A stretch of DNA of 64,000 bases, from positions 1 to 64,000 of the forward strand of contig JAILNR010000019.1 of NCBI GenBank assembly GCA_024691325.1, given 5' to 3'. A program made the position numbers and the translations under genes. This DNA comes from Saccharofermentans sp. (GTDB taxonomy: Bacteria; Bacillota; Clostridia; Saccharofermentanales; Saccharofermentanaceae). This document shows, piece by piece, positions 29,769-37,014 of the stretch. The stretch's first letter is position 1, and the number at the start of each line of letters is the position of its first letter. The notes below the pieces were generated by a model, which made no database searches, was not told where the DNA came from, and saw nothing but the letters and a program-made list of their open reading frames with translations.

Positions 29769-32390
29769 CTATTCATTATAATAATTCCAGTTAGCTTCGT
29801 CATAGATATTATCTCTTACAGTCATCCAAATGCCATCAGGATCGTCGAATTGAGTGTGTCCCTGATAATCAACCGTAAACGGTCTGCCTGATATGTAGAT
29901 AAGTTGATCGCCTTCTCTGTCCGCCTCAGTGAGCAGATTTCCGGTGAACGGGTTAACGGGATTATCAACCAATCCCTGCAGGGCAAGGAGCGGTGTGTCG
30001 GCATTGGTCATGAAGTCATATGAGGTCGTAAAACCTGTGCTTCCAAAATCCTTTACCAATAAGACGGGATTAACCGACTCGACATCGAGCGCAGGGTCTG
30101 TCATGAGCAGGTCATCAAATTGACCGAGCGCGCGTCCGTGATCGGCAACGATGATAATTCTCGTATTGTCGTACAGGCCGTTTGCCCTTAAGTAGTCGAA
30201 CCAGTTGCCGAGGGCAATGCATGCAGCCATGTTGCTCTCATAGTGAGCATAACTGTCATAACTTGCATCCATGTTCATGGTTACTCCGTTGACAGTGAAT
30301 CTGTCCATATGAGCTGCATCGTACTCTGTGTTATCAGCATTTAGCTGTGGCTCATAAGAAGGCTCTGAAAGTATTGATGTATCGTGTGTGGTCTGATTAG
30401 ACAGAATGAAGAAACAGTTTTGCTCAGTCTGCTGAATATCAACCAGATCATCCAGGTTCTCGAGAACAAGATGGGCCATGATATAGTCTTCCTTAAGTCC
30501 CGGCTGAACATGATAACCGTATGCGTTTCTGTATGAAGAGGGAACGTAATCAAAATAGTAATTGCAGTAGAAGTAGGAGCCATCATTGTACAGATAGGGC
30601 TGCATGAAATAAGGCATCATCTTCATGAATCCGAAGCAGAAGAAGTTTCTGTTAAGTCTTGTGTCATACTCAGCTCCGACACTGTTCAGAAGGTCACTCC
30701 TGCTGTTAATGACACCTGCTATCTGATAGGCGTTGATCCTGTCATCACCGGAATATATCGAGGGATCGGGGAACCAGCAATAGTTGGAGTACGGCGGATC
30801 TCCCACGGTAACGTTCCAGCCGTTGTCTGCAAATATGGTCGGCAGGACACGGAGGGCTTCGTTGTTTTTATCGATAAGAAGCTCGTCGGCTCTTGCATTT
30901 ATATTAGCAGGGGTGTATTCATATCCTCCGTATACCGAGGGAACACCGAAGATAGTGAACTGGCCGAATGATACGGTGTTAGGATAATAAGTGAAACCGT
31001 CGAACTGTGCTGCAACATCCGGGCGCTCGTTGAAGATGTAAGGGATGTATCCGTTGATCATACGGTCCATCATGATGACAACAACATTCTGTCCTTCCGT
31101 GGTCATAGGTATCGAGATGTCTTCGATCGTGTTAGAGAAAGAAAAACTGTAATCAGGGAAATCTCTAACCGTCTTATAAACATTCTTTACAGACAGTGCC
31201 AATATGCCGACTGCAACTGCAACGGTTATAAATCTTACGGCCTTCTTGAATCTTCTAACCATGAATACCATTAAGGCGGCGCACAGAAGATTGATCATAA
31301 GGTTGTAACCTATCTGCTTGGCTTCATATTCCATGGGTTTAACGTAGATGAGCTTTTGTGAGAGCACACCGAAGTTAACATTGAAGAATATGTAATTAAT
31401 AACTCCGGTAACAGAAAGGACCGGCATGGCATAGACCAGGAATTTGCCGTAACCGTTCCTGGAAAGATTGTAGAACAGGGGGATCCACAGGAGGAACGTT
31501 CCTGCTGCGATCAATATGCTGTTTATAAGATAGAACATCGGGTTGATCGGGTCAGCGTATACATTAATAAGCTCAAACGAACCGACATAAACGATCTGAG
31601 ACGGGATAAGCAGTCCGCAAAGAACCGTCAAAAGCGCACCTGAAGCAAATATGATGAAAGTGTTGATCTTATCATTCTTATCATTCTTATCCCGGGTTTG
31701 CTTCTTAGCCTTGGCCGGCATCTTGCTGACGATTATGTTCTTAACAAGGGAGAACACGTTGTTGAGGGTCCAGTAAAAAACAAGTCCTGAAGGGCAGCTG
31801 TAAAGAAAAACCAGGAAGAACAGGGCCATGGCGTAAAGAGTTATCTTCGACTTAAAGGGCTGCCCTTTTGTGAAGATCTCACTTGAGATGATATTGATCA
31901 CCGTCATCGCTATGGGAAGAAGATTTAAACTGAAGATTCCGATGGAGATCAGATGATCGGGTAAAGACAGATCGCTGATGGGTCCCAAAGAGCGGCCGTT
32001 AAGAAGATGAAGCTCCGTAAGGAAGCTGTAAGCCGCGATAAAGAACGGGATCTGAAGAATCAGTGATAATGAACTTTTAACAGAAGACAGGGGACTATAG
32101 TGTTTCTGGTTGTAGTAGGTCTGGAGCATCATGATGCGCTCGTCACCCTTGAATGACTTCTTTATGTGATCGGCCATCGGCCTTAATCTGTCCTCTTTCT
32201 CGCGGGCTTCTTTCTGGATCAGGTCCGCCCTGTTGTAAAGCGGGAGCACGAGGATGTTGATGGCCAGGCTTAACACGACTATCGAAAGGCCGACGTTGCC
32301 CGTGAACGCGTAAGCATAGAAGAATAGAAATTCGAATATCAGCTTGATCGGCTGAACCAGTAAACAGAACAAATAACTGCCTAAAGACAT
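29769..32390 (-). CDS. Fusion: YidC/Oxa1-like membrane domain + TM region + extracellular sulfatase/LTA-synthase-like (alkaline phosphatase superfamily) domain
   Basis: GLSIVVLSLAINILVLPLY, LQIPFFIAAYSFL, SGLVFYWTLNNVFSL (YidC-like); NVVVIMMDRM, NTVSFGQFTIFGVPSVYGG, IIIVADHGRALGQFDD (sulfatase-like). Confidence 0.85.
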   Translation of the reverse strand: MSLGSYLFCLLVQPIKLIFEFLFFYAYAFTGNVGLSIVVLSLAINILVLPLYNRADLIQKEAREKEDRLRPMADHIKKSFKGDERIMMLQTYYNQKHYSPLSSVKSSLSLILQIPFFIAAYSFLTELHLLNGRSLGPISDLSLPDHLISIGIFSLNLLPIAMTVINIISSEIFTKGQPFKSKITLYAMALFFLVFLYSCPSGLVFYWTLNNVFSLVKNIIVSKMPAKAKKQTRDKNDKNDKINTFIIFASGALLTVLCGLLIPSQIVYVGSFELINVYADPINPMFYLINSILIAAGTFLLWIPLFYNLSRNGYGKFLVYAMPVLSVTGVINYIFFNVNFGVLSQKLIYVKPMEYEAKQIGYNLMINLLCAALMVFMVRRFKKAVRFITVAVAVGILALSVKNVYKTVRDFPDYSFSFSNTIEDISIPMTTEGQNVVVIMMDRMINGYIPYIFNERPDVAAQFDGFTYYPNTVSFGQFTIFGVPSVYGGYEYTPANINARADELLIDKNNEALRVLPTIFADNGWNVTVGDPPYSNYCWFPDPSIYSGDDRINAYQIAGVINSRSDLLNSVGAEYDTRLNRNFFCFGFMKMMPYFMQPYLYNDGSYFYCNYYFDYVPSSYRNAYGYHVQPGLKEDYIMAHLVLENLDDLVDIQQTEQNCFFILSNQTTHDTSILSEPSYEPQLNADNTEYDAAHMDRFTVNGVTMNMDASYDSYAHYESNMAACIALGNWFDYLRANGLYDNTRIIIVADHGRALGQFDDLLMTDPALDVESVNPVLLVKDFGSTGFTTSYDFMTNADTPLLALQGLVDNPVNPFTGNLLTEADREGDQLIYISGRPFTVDYQGHTQFDDPDGIWMTVRDNIYDEANWNYYNE

Positions 32391-32416
32391 ACTGACCTCT
32401 CACAAAATATTATTTA

Positions 32417-32444
32417 ATTATATTTGCGCGCGTTACATTGTCAA
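32417..32444 (-). promoter_or_regulatory. Predicted sigmaA promoter (minus) TTGACA-N16-TATAAT
   Basis: + strand TGTCAA 32439-32444 and ATTATA 32417-32422, upstream of the 29769..32390 gene. Confidence 0.65.
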
Positions 32445-32471
32445 GAAGCTGTGTTCCAAATCTTGCGTCCG

Positions 32472-32500
32472 TTGACTGAAATTGAACACGGGTATAGAAT
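32472..32500 (+). promoter_or_regulatory. Predicted sigmaA promoter TTGACT-N17-TAGAAT for the AEP operon, overlapped by TGAACACGGGTAT
   Basis: -35 at 32472-32477, -10 at 32495-32500, followed by aaggagga and ATG 32525. Confidence 0.6.
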
Positions 32501-32524
32501 GTTACCGCTAAGGAGGAATTGTTC

Positions 32525-33424
32525 ATGGCGGAACTTACCAGGAATCAGTTCAGTATCCTGTCGGTACTCGCAGAATCCAAAGAGGCGCTGACACAAAGGG
32601 ATCTGGTCAAGGCGACGGATCTGTCGCTCGGAACAATAAACAGGACGGTCAAGGAATTGACCGAGCTCGAGTTCATAAATGACGGTGTTATTACTGCTCA
32701 TGGAACGGCAGCGCTTGAGCCTTACCGTGCGAAACGTGCGGTTTTCATTGCAGCAGGCTTCGGTTCGAGGCTTGTCCCCATTACGCTTAATACTCCCAAG
32801 CCGCTTGTGCGTGTTCACGGAGTCCGCATTATCGATCACCTTATTGATGCTTGTCTTGCGGCCGGAATCGAAGATATTTACATAGTAAGAGGATATCTTG
32901 CGGAGCAGTTCGATCAGCTCCTTTACAAATATCCCATGATCAAGTTCCTCGAGAACCCGGTTTACAACGCCGCTAACAATATCTCGAGTTCGCTTATTGC
33001 AAAGGACTTCCTCTCGAATGCGTATGTTTTCGAGGCGGATCTTCTTATCTCGAATCCCGCTATCATCACCAAGTACCACTACACATCAGACTTCCTTGCC
33101 ATCAGGAAAGACCGCACGGACGACTGGTGCTTCAAGGTTAAGGACGGTGTGATCCGCGAGGAGACTGTCGGAGGTGAGGGTGACAACATCTGGCAGATGG
33201 TGGGTATTTCCTACTGGAACGAAGCTGACGGCAAGAAGCTTTCGGAGGATATAGCAAGTGTTTATGACGCTCCGGGAGGCAAGGAGAGATACTGGGAGCA
33301 GGTGCCGCTTGTGTACTGCAAGAACCATTACGAAGTGGCAGTAAGACCATGTGTTGACGAGGACATAGTTGAGATCGACACCTTCGATGAATTGAAGAAG
33401 ATCGATCCTTCGTACAACGCTTAA
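32525..33424 (+). CDS. wHTH domain + 2-aminoethylphosphonate cytidylyltransferase-like (PntC/LicC family)
   Basis: LTQRDLVKATDLSLGTINRTV HTH; FIAAGFGSRLVPITLNTPKPLV; first gene of phnW-pepM-ppd operon. Confidence 0.82.
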   Translation: MAELTRNQFSILSVLAESKEALTQRDLVKATDLSLGTINRTVKELTELEFINDGVITAHGTAALEPYRAKRAVFIAAGFGSRLVPITLNTPKPLVRVHGVRIIDHLIDACLAAGIEDIYIVRGYLAEQFDQLLYKYPMIKFLENPVYNAANNISSSLIAKDFLSNAYVFEADLLISNPAIITKYHYTSDFLAIRKDRTDDWCFKVKDGVIREETVGGEGDNIWQMVGISYWNEADGKKLSEDIASVYDAPGGKERYWEQVPLVYCKNHYEVAVRPCVDEDIVEIDTFDELKKIDPSYNA

Positions 33425-33440
33425 ACTGAAGAGGTGCATT

Positions 33441-34571
33441 ATGGAATCAATTAAGAGAAATGTTTTGTTAAACCCGGGTCCGTCCACGACAACAGATACC
33501 GTTAAATATGCGCAGGTCGTTCCCGATATCTGCCCGCGCGAAAAGGATTTCGGCAGCCTTATGAAAGGCCTGCGCGAGGACCTCGTAAAGATCGTTCACG
33601 GCGACCTTGAAAAGTATACAAGCGTGTTGTTCTGCGGAAGCGGAACCATAAACATCGATGTCTGCATTAACTCGCTCCTTCCTGAGGGTAAGAAGGTGCT
33701 CATCATAAATAACGGAGCTTACAGTTCGCGTGCAGCAGAAGTCTGCGAATACTACGGTCTTCCGCACATTAACCTGAAGTTCCCTGTAGATGAGACTCCG
33801 GATCTCGATCTTGTGGAGCAGACTTTGAAGGATAATCCCGATATAGGACTCGTTCACACTACTCATAACGAGACGGGTACCGGTATTCTCAATCCGGTCC
33901 GTAAGATCGGTCAGATCGTTCACAGATACGGTGCAACATTTACAGTTGATACCACATCAACTTATGCGATGAGACCCATCAATATCGAGGAAGATAATAT
34001 CGACTTTTTGATGGCATCGGCACAGAAAGGCCTTTGCGCTTTTACCGGTCTGTCATTTGTTATCGGAAACAAAAAGATAATCGAACAGAGCAGGAACTAT
34101 CCGAAGAGATCTTATTACTGCAATCTGTATATGCAGTATGACTTCTTTGAAAGAACGGGCGAGATGCATTTCACGCCTCCGGTCCAGACTATCTATGCTA
34201 CTTTGCAGGCACTTAAAGAGTATTGGAACGAGGGCGAGGAAGCTAAGTGGGCAAGACACACCAGAGTTTTCAATGCGATAAATGAAGGCCTTGATGAATT
34301 AGGATTCAGACAGGTCATCAAGCCTGAATTAAGAGCAGGTCTTGTAAGCTCCGCCATCTACCCCGACGACACTAACTGGAGCTTCGAGAAGGTTCATGAT
34401 TACTGCTATGAAAGAGGGTTCACAATCTACCCCGGCAAGATATCCACAACCAACACTTTCAGACTCTGCGCACTCGGTGCGATCGACGAAGGTGACATAA
34501 AGGATTTCTTTGTAGTATTCAAGGAAGCTTTGGTATCAACAGGCGTTCAGATTCCTGTAGTTTATAAGTAA
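33441..34571 (+). CDS. phnW: 2-aminoethylphosphonate--pyruvate transaminase
   Basis: LLNPGPSTTTDTVKYAQ, DICPREKDFG, THNETGTGILNP, DTTSTYAM..ASAQKGLCAF. Confidence 0.93.
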   Translation: MESIKRNVLLNPGPSTTTDTVKYAQVVPDICPREKDFGSLMKGLREDLVKIVHGDLEKYTSVLFCGSGTINIDVCINSLLPEGKKVLIINNGAYSSRAAEVCEYYGLPHINLKFPVDETPDLDLVEQTLKDNPDIGLVHTTHNETGTGILNPVRKIGQIVHRYGATFTVDTTSTYAMRPINIEEDNIDFLMASAQKGLCAFTGLSFVIGNKKIIEQSRNYPKRSYYCNLYMQYDFFERTGEMHFTPPVQTIYATLQALKEYWNEGEEAKWARHTRVFNAINEGLDELGFRQVIKPELRAGLVSSAIYPDDTNWSFEKVHDYCYERGFTIYPGKISTTNTFRLCALGAIDEGDIKDFFVVFKEALVSTGVQIPVVYK

Positions 34572-34583
34572 GGGAGAGAATAG

Positions 34584-35879
34584 ATGAAGACTGCTTATAC
34601 TTGTTTTTGTACAGATGTAATTCACGATGGTCACTTGAATATAATTAATGAGACCAAAAAGCTCGGAAGAGTTGTTGTCGGTGCTTTATCGGATAAGACA
34701 CTCATCAGGTTCAACAAGTTCCCGACTATCTCACAGGAGGAGAGGATTAAGCTTTACCGCTCGCTTGAGGGAGTCGATGAGGTTGTTATCCAGGATGACA
34801 TGATGTACGACGATGTAATTACTCTCGTTCATCCTGACTATGTGGTTCACGGTGACAACTGGAAGGAAGGTCCCGAGAAGACAATCAGAGATCACGTTGA
34901 GGAGCTTGTTAAGTCCTACGGCGGAGAGGTGGTCGATGTTCCTTACACATACAACGAGAAGGTAAAGAAGATCGATCTTCAGCTCCGTGAGAAGCTTGCG
35001 ATGCCTGAGTACAGAAGAAAGAGACTCCGCCAGCTTCTTGAGATGACACCCATCGTTAAGGCGATGGAGGCTCACAGCGGACTTACGGGACTTATCGTTG
35101 AGAAGACTGTAGTTGAGCACGAAGGTAAGCTCGACCAGTTTGATGCGATGTGGATCTCGAGTCTTTGTGATTCGACTGCCAAGGGTAAGCCCGATATTGA
35201 GCTTGTTGATATGACATCGCGTTTCAGAACTATCGACGATATTACTGAGGTTACTACGAAGCCTATCATCTTTGACGGTGACACAGGCGGACTTACAGAG
35301 CACTTCGTATATACAGTAAGAAGTCTCGAGAAGATGGGCGTATCCGCTGTCATCATCGAGGACAAGACGGGACTTAAGAAGAACAGTCTTTTCGGCACGG
35401 AGGTTGAGCAGACGCAGGCTTCCATCGAGGACTTCAGCGCCAAGATCGCGGCAGGCAAGAAGGCACAGCTGACAGATGACTTCATGATCATCGCGCGTAT
35501 CGAATCACTTATCCTCGAGAGAGGAATGGAGGACGCACTGAACAGAGCGCGTGCTTTCGTGAAGGCGGGTGCTGACGGTATCATGATCCACAGCAGGAAG
35601 AAGGATCCTGCAGAGATACTCGAGTTCTGTGACAAGTTCAGAAGTGAGGATACCAAGACCCCTATCGTAGTGGTTCCGAGTTCCTTTAATACCATTACTG
35701 AAGCTGAGCTTGCGGATCACGGAGTCAACATCGTAATCTACGCTAACCAGCTTACAAGAAGCGCTTTCCCTGCTATGCAGAAGACGGCGGAGGATATCCT
35801 TCGTTACCACAGGGCGAAGGAAGTTGATGACAGACTCATGTCCATTAAGCAGATCATTACATTGATAGATGAATTATAA
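34584..35879 (+). CDS. pepM: Phosphoenolpyruvate phosphomutase with N-terminal cytidylyltransferase-like domain
   Basis: EDKTGLKKNSL signature (EDK...K.NS) and GDTGG; N-terminal HDGH nucleotidyltransferase-like motif. Confidence 0.94.
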   Translation: MKTAYTCFCTDVIHDGHLNIINETKKLGRVVVGALSDKTLIRFNKFPTISQEERIKLYRSLEGVDEVVIQDDMMYDDVITLVHPDYVVHGDNWKEGPEKTIRDHVEELVKSYGGEVVDVPYTYNEKVKKIDLQLREKLAMPEYRRKRLRQLLEMTPIVKAMEAHSGLTGLIVEKTVVEHEGKLDQFDAMWISSLCDSTAKGKPDIELVDMTSRFRTIDDITEVTTKPIIFDGDTGGLTEHFVYTVRSLEKMGVSAVIIEDKTGLKKNSLFGTEVEQTQASIEDFSAKIAAGKKAQLTDDFMIIARIESLILERGMEDALNRARAFVKAGADGIMIHSRKKDPAEILEFCDKFRSEDTKTPIVVVPSSFNTITEAELADHGVNIVIYANQLTRSAFPAMQKTAEDILRYHRAKEVDDRLMSIKQIITLIDEL

Positions 35880-35891
35880 GAGGTAAACAAA

Positions 35892-37013
35892 ATGAAGGTA
35901 GATAAGTTAGTTGAGATCATAGGTTCAGATTTTTATACAGGCGTTCCTGATTCACAATTGAAGGCTCTTTGCAATTATCTGATGGACAGATACGGTATCG
36001 ATTCCAAGCATCATGTGATTGCTGCCAACGAGGGTAACTGTACCGCACTTGCTGCAGGCTACCATCTTGCCACAGGCAAGGTGCCTGTCGTTTACATGCA
36101 GAACAGCGGCGAGGGCAACATCATCAATCCTGTTGCAAGTCTTCTTAACGATAAGGTCTATGCCATCCCTATGGTCTTCATCGTAGGATGGAGAGGCGAA
36201 CCCGGCATTCACGACGAGCCCCAGCATATCTATCAGGGCGAGGTAACGGTTAAGCTTCTTGATGACATGGGAATCAAGTCCTTTATTATCGGCAAGGAGA
36301 CGACCGATGAAGAGGTAATAGCTGCCATGGATGATTTCCGAACAGTTCTTGCTGAGGGTAAGGATGTTGCATTTGTTATCCGTAAGGGTGCTCTTACCGA
36401 TGCTCCCAAGGTTGAGTATAAGAACGACAACAAGATGGTACGCGAGCAGATCATCCAGCACATCGTGAAGGCGAGCGGCGAGGATCCTATCGTAAGCACG
36501 ACGGGTAAGGCAAGCCGCGAGTTGTTTGAGACACGTGTTGCCAACGGTCAGAGCCACAAGTACGACTTCCTTACTGTCGGTTCCATGGGTCACTCATCAT
36601 CCATCGCTTTGGGCGTTGCCATCAACAAGCCCGGCCAGCGCATCTGGTGTGTCGACGGTGACGGTGCAGTCCTCATGCATATGGGTTCCATGGCAGTTCT
36701 TGGAGCAAACAAGCCTTCCAATATGATCCACGTTGTTATCAATAACGCAGCTCACGAGACGGTCGGAGGCATGCCTACTGTTGCAGGTTCCATCGATCTT
36801 GTAGGAGTTGCCAAGGCTTGCGGTTATCCTAATGCCGTGCGCGTTGATACTTTCGAGGATCTCGACAGGGAGCTCGAGGCTGCCAAGGCGCGTAACGAAT
36901 TGAGCCTCATCGAGGTTGCCTGCTCCATAGGTGCACGTGACGATCTCGGCCGTCCTACGACTACCGCGCTCGAAAATAAAGAGAACTTCATGGAGTATCT
37001 TAAGACCTTATAA
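35892..37013 (+). CDS. ppd: Phosphonopyruvate decarboxylase (TPP-dependent)
   Basis: FYTGVPDSQLKALCNY, AANEGNCTALAAGYHLATGK, VYMQNSGEGN, CVDGDGAVLMHMGSMAVLG. Confidence 0.94.
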   Translation: MKVDKLVEIIGSDFYTGVPDSQLKALCNYLMDRYGIDSKHHVIAANEGNCTALAAGYHLATGKVPVVYMQNSGEGNIINPVASLLNDKVYAIPMVFIVGWRGEPGIHDEPQHIYQGEVTVKLLDDMGIKSFIIGKETTDEEVIAAMDDFRTVLAEGKDVAFVIRKGALTDAPKVEYKNDNKMVREQIIQHIVKASGEDPIVSTTGKASRELFETRVANGQSHKYDFLTVGSMGHSSSIALGVAINKPGQRIWCVDGDGAVLMHMGSMAVLGANKPSNMIHVVINNAAHETVGGMPTVAGSIDLVGVAKACGYPNAVRVDTFEDLDRELEAAKARNELSLIEVACSIGARDDLGRPTTTALENKENFMEYLKTL

Positions 37014-37014
37014 T

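Noticed and set aside
29769-32390. Housekeeping membrane insertase YidC
   Set aside because: Groove Arg replaced by Asn, fused to a sulfatase-like domain and far from any rnpA/jag context
35072-35695. 207-aa antisense ORF in pepM
   Set aside because: pepM frame carries invariant catalytic motifs; antisense has none
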